A stretch of 42,969 bases of DNA from positions 1 through 42,969 of the forward strand of contig CABZFH010000008.1 of NCBI GenBank assembly GCA_902524895.1, read 5' to 3'. The translations under genes and the position numbers were made by a program. This document shows positions 16,954-25,317 of this stretch, piece after piece. The notes below the pieces were generated by a model. That model saw only the letters and a list, made by a program, of their open reading frames with translations. It was not told the DNA's origin and did not search any database. The stretch is from an uncultured Alphaproteobacteria bacterium (GTDB lineage Bacteria; Pseudomonadota; Alphaproteobacteria; Methylaequorales; Methylaequoraceae). The first letter of the stretch is position 1. Each line of letters opens with the position of its first letter.

Positions 16954-19900
16954 TTAGTTTTTTTTTTTAATACTTTCAATATCATCCTCATCTTCATTAT
17001 CTTTATATCCTTTATTATTTTTAAATAACTTTTTAATAATTGACTCTAAACTAATATTAGTCTCTCTGATAAAATATAAGGAAATAGTCACAATACTACG
17101 CTCAAAATATCTTCTAAAAGTAGAAGCTTTTGCACCCTCATCTAAAAATTTTTTTGCATGAGAAAATTCTTCATTAGTAAAGGGCAGACCCTTATTTACC
17201 AGAAAGTTACCTGCAAAATTTTTAGCACGAATCATTGATACTTCTTTTTTAAAATCATCAAATGATTTCTTCATTTTTTTATTAAACGGAGTAAATGTAT
17301 CTTTATCCTCAAACTTATAAAAATTACCTGAATTCAAAATATCAAGATTTGTCAATAAAATATCTTGTTGTTCATCATCATTTTTTATGAAACTATCTTT
17401 AAACCAATAACCATATTCACAAGTTCCATCAGAATTAATAAAACAACCGTTACCACTTATTAAACAGTTTCCAGTTTGTAACACTTCAGTATAAGTTATT
17501 GTTTCTGATAAATAATGAGCTGTTAAAATAAGATCAGCATCTAAATCTCTTTTCTTAAATAATTGATTTATATCTGAACTATTACCTATATCGTATAACC
17601 AATCCCAAACTTTTATTGTAGGATTTCGAGTTTGTCTGTCTATATACCATTGTCCTATGAATTGAGAGCCGTTTCTTAGAGAATGATTATTAATGAACAA
17701 TAATCTTTTTTTATGTAAATCAATAAGTTTCGTTAAATCCTTTTTGGCGAAAAATTCCTTTACACTTGGTTCATGATAAATAAAGTTAACCCACTTTTCA
17801 ATATCTATTGTACACGTAAGTGTTTTACTTTTAATATTTTCTATATGATTTTCAGCTGAATAATCTTTGTTGAGAGAGGTATTTATCTCTTTTTTTAAAT
17901 TTAACAATTTGTTTTTATTTCGTGAGGATGTTTTAGACTTTAAGAATTCATAATTATAATCTATACCCTCCTCATTGAGAGATTTAATTTTTTCTATAAA
18001 TCTATTTTCTGGATCGGTATATACAATTGTTTTTTGCTTTGCTCTTGTTAAAGCTACATAAAATAACCTTCTCTCTTCCTTCTCTCTCACATCAACATAA
18101 TCTGAAAGTTTATAAAAAGGTTTTAATAAAGAGTCTTCTTTTCGTTCAAAAGGGAACCCTTGAGGAAATTCATTTTGAGTGTCGTACATTCTTAATATAA
18201 AAACAATATCTGCTTCCAATCCTTTTGCGCCATGAACAGTCATAAAAGTTATTTTTTTGAACATCTCTCCCCTTAAAATTAAGTTCCCAGATCTATTTTT
18301 TTCTTCTTTTAGGGAAAATATTTTTTTTAAATATGTTATTAAGTTTTCATTAAGATTTTTGTAATTGTATGTATTAATTCTCAAACGAGTAAGAAATAAA
18401 ACTTCCTTATTTTTATTTTTTAATAAATCAAGTTTTTTAATTATATCTACTGTAATACTGTCATCTAAAACCCCGAAAGTTTCAATTTCGTTATATTCAA
18501 AATTTCCTATTTTATTTGTCTTTTTTAATTTGACTTTGTAACCTTTTTTTTCTATTTCTTTATCATTAATTTGTGCCCCATAAATTCCTTTAATAATTCC
18601 ATACCCTCTTTTCTTCACATAAACTTCACTTCCTAATTCTAAATTTCTAATATTAGGTAAAGAAATAATATTCAAGGGAACAGCGTCATTCCATTTTTCA
18701 TATTCAGGAAGAGTTCCTTTGTAACTTTTCAAATCTTTTTTTTGAAGATCTTCATCCTGTTCAACAAATCTTTTTGTAAGTTTACATGTTTTATCATTAA
18801 ACCTATAAGTATAATTCAAGTTAATTTTCTTATGATCACCAAAGATTTTTTGGAAACTTGAAAGCATTAATTTTACATTTGATCCAGAAAAGCTATTTAT
18901 GGATTGCCAATCATCTCCAACGAGGAATAATTTTGATTGACATTTTTTTTCTACATTTCTGATAATTTCTGATCTTTTATTTGAAATATCCTGAAATTCA
19001 TCAACAATTAAATGTTTTATGTTTCTTTTAAATTCCTTTTCTATATATTTACAACCCAAAATTATTTGATCATCATAATCAATACCCTTAAAATTTTGAG
19101 GAACACTTCCTTTAAGCTTTTCTTGATACTGTTTAAAAAAGAATGAAAAAATTTCTATAAAAGCTATAAGATGCATATTTGGATCGTAGTCCCTTTTTTT
19201 AAACAATGGTTCATTTTTTTTAAATGAAAATATAGCTTCGAATAATATAGTTAAAATATTTTTGTTTGTGATTTTCTGTTCTTTTAGATCCTCCTTTTTT
19301 TCCTTATTAGATTTTTTTTTAACTTCATCTAGTTTTTTATCGACATCCTTCTGTGCTTTTTTTACATCTTCGGTGGAAGCTTCTAATAATGCGAGTATAC
19401 TTAATTCATTTAACTTAAAAAGAGATGTCGCAGTATTTAAACATTCAAGTAAGTATGATGATTCCTGACTTTTTCTAAATAATTCTACAGATTTTTCTAT
19501 ATCTACTTCATCTGGTTTAATACCTCTAATTTCTAACTCTTTATCTATGAAATCAAAAATTTTTCGATCTGCAAATTGATAGCTAAAAGTACTTATAAGA
19601 TCTTTACCATCATCTTTCATTGTTTGTATTTTTAGGAAATAGTTATCTTCGTATTCTTGCTTACCCCCTTTTTTTTCCTCATCAAAATAACTTGGTGCTT
19701 TAAAATTTTTATCTAACGCAAAATGCTCTAAATATACATCATATTCAATATTATTTTGGTCATCCTTTTTAAAGAGGTGAAAATCAGGGTAAGCTACTCC
19801 TGAACCATAATCACGTGCCTTTTCATATTCAAAGTTTATACCTTTTAACAAGAAGTAATTTGCAATTTCTAATTCTTCATTACTTTTTACATCATAACCT

Positions 19901-20499
19901 TTTAAAGTTTTTTTTCTCGGCTTAACTTTGATTTTATAATCATTGAAATTTTCAATATCTTTAAAAATATTTATCGGCTCTATTTGATTTATAAAGAAAA
20001 CCCTAACTAGGTCATTAATTCTTCTATTCGTTAGTAAATCCTTATATACATTATTTAATTGAAATGTATTTCTAGATGACATTTTTGAAGTATGGTATTT
20101 AATTTTACTTAGTTTTAATTCTGAAAGACAAAAACTATGAAAAGTATGAATTCTTTTTTGTCTTGGATCATCTGTACTTAAATCTAATAATTTTATATCG
20201 AGGCTTGGATATTCTTTAAGAAGATTTTTATTTTTAGAGATTTCTTTTGCTATTACTTTAATCTTTAATCTTATCTCTTTAGCTACAGAATTATTAAAAG
20301 TTAAAACTAATATTTCTTCAGGCGATACATTTTTATCAGCTAACAAATAAATAATTCTTCCTATAATTGTAGTGGTTTTTCCTGATCCTGCTCCAGCATT
20401 AATTAGTGAGGTTTTATGTTTAGAAAAAATTGCTTCTTTTTGAAATTTATCAAAAATATTAATTGAAAAATTAAAATCAAGAATTGTTTTTTTTAACAT
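16954..20499 (-). CDS. UvrD/Rep-type superfamily 1 helicase with embedded nuclease-like segment
   Basis: A 1181-residue SF1A helicase. Walker A is NAGAGSGKTT (34-43), motif Ia region EILVLTFNNSVAKEI, Walker B LIVDEFQD (about 496-503), motif III VGDDWQSIN, motif V TVHGAKGLEADIVF and motif VI RRLFYVALTRAKQ (about 805-817). Between motifs Ia and II, residues about 236-262 read YPDFHLFKK then YDVYLEHFALD. This resembles the D...E-x-H arrangement of PD-(D/E)XK-like insertions in some defence UvrD proteins. A Lys/Glu-rich coiled segment (about 370-420) follows. The C-terminal 300 residues include cysteines around CLISGNGCFINSDGTC but match nothing I know. It would unwind and perhaps cut invading or damaged DNA. 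It converges on the integrase and diverges from the rest of the cargo. Confidence 0.88.
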   Translation of the reverse strand: MLKKTILDFNFSINIFDKFQKEAIFSKHKTSLINAGAGSGKTTTIIGRIIYLLADKNVSPEEILVLTFNNSVAKEIRLKIKVIAKEISKNKNLLKEYPSLDIKLLDLSTDDPRQKRIHTFHSFCLSELKLSKIKYHTSKMSSRNTFQLNNVYKDLLTNRRINDLVRVFFINQIEPINIFKDIENFNDYKIKVKPRKKTLKGYDVKSNEELEIANYFLLKGINFEYEKARDYGSGVAYPDFHLFKKDDQNNIEYDVYLEHFALDKNFKAPSYFDEEKKGGKQEYEDNYFLKIQTMKDDGKDLISTFSYQFADRKIFDFIDKELEIRGIKPDEVDIEKSVELFRKSQESSYLLECLNTATSLFKLNELSILALLEASTEDVKKAQKDVDKKLDEVKKKSNKEKKEDLKEQKITNKNILTILFEAIFSFKKNEPLFKKRDYDPNMHLIAFIEIFSFFFKQYQEKLKGSVPQNFKGIDYDDQIILGCKYIEKEFKRNIKHLIVDEFQDISNKRSEIIRNVEKKCQSKLFLVGDDWQSINSFSGSNVKLMLSSFQKIFGDHKKINLNYTYRFNDKTCKLTKRFVEQDEDLQKKDLKSYKGTLPEYEKWNDAVPLNIISLPNIRNLELGSEVYVKKRGYGIIKGIYGAQINDKEIEKKGYKVKLKKTNKIGNFEYNEIETFGVLDDSITVDIIKKLDLLKNKNKEVLFLTRLRINTYNYKNLNENLITYLKKIFSLKEEKNRSGNLILRGEMFKKITFMTVHGAKGLEADIVFILRMYDTQNEFPQGFPFERKEDSLLKPFYKLSDYVDVREKEERRLFYVALTRAKQKTIVYTDPENRFIEKIKSLNEEGIDYNYEFLKSKTSSRNKNKLLNLKKEINTSLNKDYSAENHIENIKSKTLTCTIDIEKWVNFIYHEPSVKEFFAKKDLTKLIDLHKKRLLFINNHSLRNGSQFIGQWYIDRQTRNPTIKVWDWLYDIGNSSDINQLFKKRDLDADLILTAHYLSETITYTEVLQTGNCLISGNGCFINSDGTCEYGYWFKDSFIKNDDEQQDILLTNLDILNSGNFYKFEDKDTFTPFNKKMKKSFDDFKKEVSMIRAKNFAGNFLVNKGLPFTNEEFSHAKKFLDEGAKASTFRRYFERSIVTISLYFIRETNISLESIIKKLFKNNKGYKDNEDEDDIESIKKKN

Positions 20500-20921
20500 C
20501 TTTTAATAAGAAATGAATAAATTGATTAAAATTTGCCATACAATAATTTTAACCAATACATTTGTTGATTGAAAGCCATTTAGCTGAATAGAGAAAAAAT
20601 ATACAATCTTGAATATGAAAAGTTATTACAAATTGTAATTGGATTGTTAAGCAAAAAAAAACCTGACAGAAAGCCAGGCAAAACAAAATTTGATTTTATA
20701 ACTATATTAAAATGAATTGTGTCTGTCAAATTGTTTTTTTTAAATCACTGTTTTCATTGTATTGTTTTTAAATCATCTATTCCTTTTCTGTTATCATTTT
20801 TACATCACTACAAACTGAGCTGGATAGCAATTTTCATGTTATACTAGTTTTAGAAGGGTTCAGATATATATATATACTAGATACTAATAGTAACACTAAG
20901 GGTTAACCATAAGATACTTAT
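20500..20921. other. gene-free control region of the island, left part
   Basis: No frame of coding quality on either strand. It holds the promoter side of the helicase gene, an orphan terminator-like hairpin (20653..20678), and a very A+T-rich run with TATATATATATA near 20866. With the 25-bp repeats to the right it forms a 700-bp control region between divergent cargo genes. Confidence 0.5.
20653..20678 (-). terminator. orphan terminator-like hairpin
   Basis: CCTGACAGAAAGCCAGG preceded by nine A, which on the minus strand gives a hairpin plus T-run like those after both pqqA genes. No gene ends into it. It may end an unrecognised small RNA made leftward from the repeat region, or be a leftover. 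Confidence 0.45.
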
Positions 20922-20996
20922 AGTACAGTTAGATGTGGTCTCTAAGAGTACAGTTAGATGTGGTCTCTAAGAGTACAGTTAGATGTGGTCTCTAAG
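20922..20996. repeat. three perfect 25-bp direct repeats (iteron-like)
   Basis: Three identical back-to-back copies start at 20922, 20947 and 20972. Each begins AGTACAGTTAGATGTGG and ends TCTCTAAG. The first is preceded by a partial echo (AGATACTTAT). They lie between the divergent helicase and 82-aa genes, 210 bp before the latter. Such arrays usually bind a regulator or replication initiator; recent tandem duplication without function is the alternative. Confidence 0.85.
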
Positions 20997-21205
20997 AGTT
21001 AAATGCACACCTGCATACACCTTTTATTTTAACACAAAAGTATAAGTAACTTATTATTTTAAATAACAATTACATTTCCCCCTTTATAGTCTGACTTGAC
21101 TACAACATTTTAGCTAGCTTTTTTGATTCATATGAGGTCTATTTTCTATAAAGTAAGGTTAGATATTTTTACTAGACAAATAAATGCACAACAAATTATT
21201 ATGTA

Positions 21206-21454
21206 ATGATGATTAAATTATTAAGTTTTGTAATTTTTTTAGTTGGTTTTAACTTTTCTGTAAGATCAGAAATTCCTACTTCAAAGTTAGCAACTGATGA
21301 TACAAAAATCTATGATAGATATGGTAAGTACAAAGGTAAAATTACAATAGAGGGAAAAATCTTCAATCCTTACGGAAAGTATAAAGGTAAAATAACTAAG
21401 GATGGAAAAATTTACAGCCCATATGGTAAATATCTTGGAATTATAAAAAAATAA
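21206..21454 (+). CDS. small exported protein with GK(I/Y)..YGKYKG repeats
   Basis: 82 residues. A signal peptide (MIKLLSFVIFLVGFNFSVRS, cleavage near SEI) is followed by three copies of a roughly 20-residue repeat, YGKYKGKIT..GKI(F/Y).P, as in YGKYKGKITIEGKIFNP. Two ATGs (21206, 21209) are adjacent and neither has a good ribosome-binding site. Similar short Tyr-Gly-Lys/Arg repeat proteins occur in proteobacteria with no known role. It is the first gene of the operon with the DUF262 protein (42 bp gap), an odd partner for a cytoplasmic restriction-type enzyme. Confidence 0.65.
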   Translation: MMIKLLSFVIFLVGFNFSVRSEIPTSKLATDDTKIYDRYGKYKGKITIEGKIFNPYGKYKGKITKDGKIYSPYGKYLGIIKK

Positions 21455-21495
21455 AATTTAATAGGTGATTGTAATTTTTTAACCAAGGTTGTTTT

Positions 21496-23970
21496 GTGAA
21501 GATAGAAAGCGCAATAGAAAGTATTAATCTTGAAGAAATAGTTCTTCCAGAATTTCAAAGAGAGTATGTTTGGGATTTAAAAAGAGCAAAGGAGTTATTT
21601 ATTTCTCTTTTAAAGGATTATCCAGTAGGGGGTATTCTTATTTGGAAAACAAATAATCCGCCAGCACTTAAAAATCTTTCAAAAGTTGATTCTAATAATA
21701 GAACTTTTCAAGTCTTACTTGACGGTCAACAAAGGTTAACAACACTTTATATGTTAATTTCTGGAAAAATACCGCCTTATTACAATGAAGAAGATGTTAC
21801 TTTCGATCCTCGGGAGTTAGCATTTAACCTTGAAACTAGAGAATTTAATTATTGGAAAAAAGCGATGAAAGAAAATCCTAGGTGGCAATTACTTAAGGAT
21901 TGTTTTTTGCCTGGAAAAATAGAGGCATGGGAATTGGCTCAGAATTGTTATGACACATTTAAAAAACTAAAACATTTAATTGAATTTGATATTAGAACTA
22001 TTGAAATACCAAAACAAAATAAAAGGGAGGCTTTTTCACAATTGAGGGATATCTTCCGAATGTTTGACATAGAAATGTTTTACGGAGGAGAATTGTGGAA
22101 AATATTAATTGCTGGAAAAACTATTTCATTCACTTTTGATGAAATGGAATCTATTCATTATGGATTTGTTAATAACTTTTATCCCTCTTGGAGAGAAAGA
22201 AATAAAAACTGGAGTGAGAATGATAGAGAAATTTCAATAGATTTATTGGAAAAATTTTGGAAAAATAAAGTAATAGCTCCAATTAAAGATAAAATTGATC
22301 TTGATAAAGATTTAGATTACTTCATGAGAAAGTTCAATAAAAATTACCAAGATCTAAACTTAATAAAAAGCAAGGAAATTCCTGTTCAAATTGTTCCTAT
22401 GAATGCTCAATTTTCTGATGCAGTTGATATATTTGATAAAATTAACTCACAAGGACAAAAGCTATCTGAAGCAGAATTAGCATTGACTCATGTGACTGCT
22501 AAATGGGGTGAGGCAAGAATGAAAATGAAAGATTTTTCAAAAAGATTAAAGGAAAAATTCTTTGATTTTAATTTAAATTTCCTTACAAGAGCCCTGTGTG
22601 TAGTTACAACTGAAAGAGCCTTATACGCAATCATTCATCCTATACAAAAGGAAGATTTAATAAAAGGATGGAATCAAACAGAGAATTTAATTAATTACAT
22701 AATTAGTATTCTTAAGTCTGAGGGTATTGAAAGTTCCTCTAATATGTCAACACCAATTGTTTTAATACCAATATTATTGTATTTAAAAAAAAATAATGGT
22801 GAGTTTGGTTCGGATAAAGAAATAAAGTCATGTATAAGTTGGTTAGTAAACTCTATGATTTGGCAAAGATATTCTACTTCGGTAGACAGTACTTTGGAAA
22901 CCGATTTAAACGTAATCAAAGTAAATAATCAGCCATGGAGTCAATTAATTGGACATATTAAAGAACAAAGAGGGAGGGTAACAATTCAGAGTTCTGATTT
23001 TAAGGAAAAAAACTCTAGATCTCCAGTATTTATACCTTTTTACAATTTGGTTAAAAATAACAATGCAATGGACTGGTTTAATGGTTTAGGAATTGGAAAA
23101 CAAAATGATAACCCTTTCAAAATTCATATTCATCATATTTTCCCCAAAAGCTTTTTGCTGAAAAATGGTTACGAGCTATCAAAGATCAATGAAATTGCTA
23201 ATTTTGCATTTATTACTGCACCAACTAATTTAAAAATTTCTGATAAATCTCCGGAAGATTACCTGCCTCAGATTATTGAAAAATATCCTGAAGCCTTAAA
23301 ACTTCAATTTATTCCAGAAGATAAAGAATTATGGAAAATTAAATCCTATGAATTATTTTTGGAAGAGAGAAGAGGATTAATTGCGAAAGGGTTTAAAGAT
23401 TATTTTGATAGTTTATCAAATAATATAAAAACTATAGAAGATGAAACCCAAGATCATCTAAATAAGATTATTTTACTCCCAGAAAATGAAAGGTTAGAAT
23501 TTAAGGAAACTTGGGCTTATAACATTCGTACAAGTGAAAATGAAAAAGTACCAACTAAAGATACAAGAATGCAGTTGTCATGCATTAAGACAATAGCAGC
23601 TCTTATGAATTCAAATGGTGGTGATTTAATTATAGGAATGACTGATGATAATGAAATTGAGGGTTTAGCTAGAGATTTATTACTGGTCAGAAATGATTCA
23701 GACAAATTGGAAAGAAATATGTCAGAGATTATTTCTAACTCATTAGGAATTGATAAAAAACCGTTCTATAATATTCATTTTAAGAGGCTCTTTGACGACA
23801 AGTTAATTGCACATATTGTTGTTAAGAAAAATTTACATTCAAAAACGTGGGTAAATTTTTCAAAGGAACAAGATAGCCTTGCTTTTGTTAGAGATGGAAA
23901 TCAAACTAAAAGACTATCTTCTGATGAGTTTGATGAATACTGGAATCAAAGACAATTAGAAAACCAATAG
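21496..23970 (+). CDS. DUF262-HNH (GmrSD-like) protein fused to AlbA_2 domain
   Basis: 824 residues from a GTG start with AAGG upstream. The N-terminal domain is DUF262: LPEFQREYVWD (17-27), PVGGILIW, and the nucleotide-binding signature LDGQQRLTTLYML (about 75-87). The middle has the DUF1524-type His-Me/HNH nuclease motif IHIHHIFPKSFL (about 540-551) followed by NEIANFAFITAPTN and ISDKSPEDYLP. Together these are the two halves of the GmrSD type IV restriction enzymes, which cut modified phage DNA in an NTP-dependent way. From about 660 an AlbA_2 (Schlafen-like nucleic-acid-binding) domain follows: RLEFKETWAYN, MNSNGGDLIIGMTDD, then a beta-rich tail. The extra C-terminal AlbA_2 domain is unusual. 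It is followed 4 bp later by a nuclease gene. Likely role: anti-phage restriction (inference). Confidence 0.82.
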   Translation: MKIESAIESINLEEIVLPEFQREYVWDLKRAKELFISLLKDYPVGGILIWKTNNPPALKNLSKVDSNNRTFQVLLDGQQRLTTLYMLISGKIPPYYNEEDVTFDPRELAFNLETREFNYWKKAMKENPRWQLLKDCFLPGKIEAWELAQNCYDTFKKLKHLIEFDIRTIEIPKQNKREAFSQLRDIFRMFDIEMFYGGELWKILIAGKTISFTFDEMESIHYGFVNNFYPSWRERNKNWSENDREISIDLLEKFWKNKVIAPIKDKIDLDKDLDYFMRKFNKNYQDLNLIKSKEIPVQIVPMNAQFSDAVDIFDKINSQGQKLSEAELALTHVTAKWGEARMKMKDFSKRLKEKFFDFNLNFLTRALCVVTTERALYAIIHPIQKEDLIKGWNQTENLINYIISILKSEGIESSSNMSTPIVLIPILLYLKKNNGEFGSDKEIKSCISWLVNSMIWQRYSTSVDSTLETDLNVIKVNNQPWSQLIGHIKEQRGRVTIQSSDFKEKNSRSPVFIPFYNLVKNNNAMDWFNGLGIGKQNDNPFKIHIHHIFPKSFLLKNGYELSKINEIANFAFITAPTNLKISDKSPEDYLPQIIEKYPEALKLQFIPEDKELWKIKSYELFLEERRGLIAKGFKDYFDSLSNNIKTIEDETQDHLNKIILLPENERLEFKETWAYNIRTSENEKVPTKDTRMQLSCIKTIAALMNSNGGDLIIGMTDDNEIEGLARDLLLVRNDSDKLERNMSEIISNSLGIDKKPFYNIHFKRLFDDKLIAHIVVKKNLHSKTWVNFSKEQDSLAFVRDGNQTKRLSSDEFDEYWNQRQLENQ

Positions 23971-23974
23971 TTCC

Positions 23975-24778
23975 ATGGTTAGTCTTAAAAGAGATTCCAA
24001 AGGAAATTTTAAAGAAGCAACTGGAATTAGATCTAGACGAAGTTCAATTTATACATCTGGTCAAAATGAGGTTTTCAAAATCAGCCGTTCCAAGTTTTCT
24101 AATTTTTTGAACTGCAAACGTTGTTTTTATCTTGACAGAGTGAAAGGTTTGCAAGAACCAAGTATGCCGGGTTGGTCATTAAATACAACAGTAGATGACT
24201 TATTAAAAAAGGAATTTGATTATTATCGAGCAAAAAAAGAGCCACATCCAATTTTTAAAAAGTATAATTTAAATTTTATTCCCTATGTTCATGAAGAAAT
24301 TAATAATTGGAGAAATAGCTTAAGCGGAGGTATTTCCTATTTAGATGAAGATACTAACATCATACTTCAGGGGGGAGTAGATGATGTGTGGTTTAATTTA
24401 GATACTCAAGAATTAGTTATTTGTGATTATAAAGCGCAATCAACTTCGTATGAGGTGGAAAAAGAAACTTATTTGAACGGAGTTTATCATCAAGGTTATA
24501 AAATCCAAATGGATATTTATGTTTATATTATGAGACAAATGGGTTTTAAAGTTTCTGATATAAGTTACTTTATGGTTTGTAATGGTATTAAAAGTGCTAA
24601 TAGTTTCAATGCTAAAATGAATTTTGATATTTCGTTAATTGATTATAAAGTCGAGATAGATTGGGTTAAAGAAAAGATATTAGAAATGAAGAAAACTATG
24701 GATTCAAATCAGATTCCTGAAAAAACCCCACACTGTGAAAATTGTGCTTATTTAGAGCAAGGTTCTCATTTCTTCTAA
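23975..24778 (+). CDS. Cas4-like PD-(D/E)XK nuclease with Cys pairs
   Basis: 267 residues. After a basic N-terminus, FKISRSKFSNFLNCKRCFYLDRV supplies the helix and Cys-x2-Cys seen in Cas4/AddB-like exonucleases. The catalytic core is GGVDDVWFN (Asp) then ELVICDYKAQ (D-x-K), with the YKIQMDIYVYIM helix giving the Q-x3-Y motif. A second Cys pair (CENC) near the C-terminus suggests a four-cysteine Fe-S cluster. It starts 4 bp after the DUF262 gene and is surely co-transcribed. It would degrade DNA ends or act as partner nuclease of the system. A paralogue lies on the other side of the tRNA (25318..26082). Confidence 0.78.
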   Translation: MVSLKRDSKGNFKEATGIRSRRSSIYTSGQNEVFKISRSKFSNFLNCKRCFYLDRVKGLQEPSMPGWSLNTTVDDLLKKEFDYYRAKKEPHPIFKKYNLNFIPYVHEEINNWRNSLSGGISYLDEDTNIILQGGVDDVWFNLDTQELVICDYKAQSTSYEVEKETYLNGVYHQGYKIQMDIYVYIMRQMGFKVSDISYFMVCNGIKSANSFNAKMNFDISLIDYKVEIDWVKEKILEMKKTMDSNQIPEKTPHCENCAYLEQGSHFF

Positions 24779-25040
24779 AAACGCTATTTACTAAAAGATC
24801 AAAAATTTATAATAAATTTACTATAATGACATTTCTAACTTGCTTGACATGGAACACTGCAAAAAGATTAAAATCTGTTAAAGAACAATCAAATTTAATC
24901 ATAATCAATACAAAAATTTGAGTGATCATTCTCCTTTAATTGTTAAATATGAAATTTAAAATAATTAAGGCACAATAATAACTAAAACAAAGCGGGTGTT
25001 TTTTTATGACCCGGATAAAAATATATATAGGTGATATCTA
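24779..25040. other. intergenic right end of the element
   Basis: No gene-sized frame. One weak hairpin, CGGGT / ACCCG (24993..25013), encloses a T-rich loop and might end the nuclease transcript. The rest is plain A+T-rich sequence. Confidence 0.4.
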
Positions 25041-25117
25041 TTTTAGGGGTAAAGATTAGGGGTAAAAAACGATTTTAAAGCCCATCAGTGAGCACGAATC
25101 TGCAGGTTAGGGGTTGG
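25041..25117 (-). repeat. att junction R6 arm region (attR of the intact element)
   Basis: TTTTAGGGGTAA (arm at 25045) and AGGGGTAA (25058), 13 bp apart, match the pair in front of the integrase gene exactly in octamer and spacing. Then ATTTTAAAGCCC, GAGCACGAATCTGCAGG and TTAGGGGTTGG lead to the tRNA 3' end. The inner arm lies 60 bp from the core. This is the best-preserved of the six copies and the reference for the others. Confidence 0.7.
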
Positions 25118-25207
25118 TGGCGGAGAGACAGGGATTCGAACCCTGGATAGTCGTGAAACTATGCTGGTTTTCAAGACCAGTGCATTCAACCGCTCTGCCA
25201 TCTCTCC
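25118..25207 (-). tRNA. tRNA-Ser (anticodon UGA)
   Basis: 90 nt with encoded CCA. The acceptor stem GGAGAGA / TCTCTCC is fully paired; the anticodon stem-loop is CTGGT-CTTGAAA-ACCAG with anticodon TGA; a long variable arm (ATAG / CTAT) marks a class II serine tRNA; the T arm is CAGGG-TTCGAAT-CCCTG. A good promoter lies just upstream. Its last 19 bases are the attachment core of the island to its left; they come from the incoming element, so the tRNA is restored at each insertion. Confidence 0.97.
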
Positions 25208-25226
25208 ATATCGGATCTTAGAGGCA

Positions 25227-25254
25227 ATCATACTAATAAATGATTAAGTTTCAA
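25227..25254 (-). promoter_or_regulatory. promoter of tRNA-Ser
   Basis: On the minus strand TTGAAA (25254..25249), a 16-bp spacer and TATGAT (25232..25227) form a near-consensus housekeeping promoter. The -10 lies about 20 bp before the mature 5' end, leaving room for a short leader. Confidence 0.6.
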
Positions 25255-25317
25255 CGCTTAATTTTTGTATCAGTACAAAACTAAAATAAATATTTTTAAT
25301 ATTTTATTTTTTTTAAA

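Larger units (their letters stand above)
15528..25136. mobile_element. 9.6-kb integrative element at tRNA-Ser, defence-like cargo
   Basis: Bounded by a perfect 19-bp direct repeat, TGGCGGAGAGACAGGGATT, whose right copy is the 3' end of the intact tRNA-Ser gene. A tyrosine integrase begins 82 bp inside the left end and points inward. Arm-type direct repeats with the same 13-bp step lie at both ends (15608/15621 and 25045/25058). Cargo: UvrD-type helicase, small exported repeat protein, DUF262-HNH-AlbA_2 protein and a PD-(D/E)XK nuclease. No plasmid transfer or phage structural genes are present, so it would need help to move between cells. Confidence 0.8.

Noticed and set aside
20922-20996. 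CRISPR array
   Set aside because: The three 25-bp repeats are back to back with no spacers, and no cas1/cas2 is present; the Cas4-like nuclease alone does not support CRISPR.
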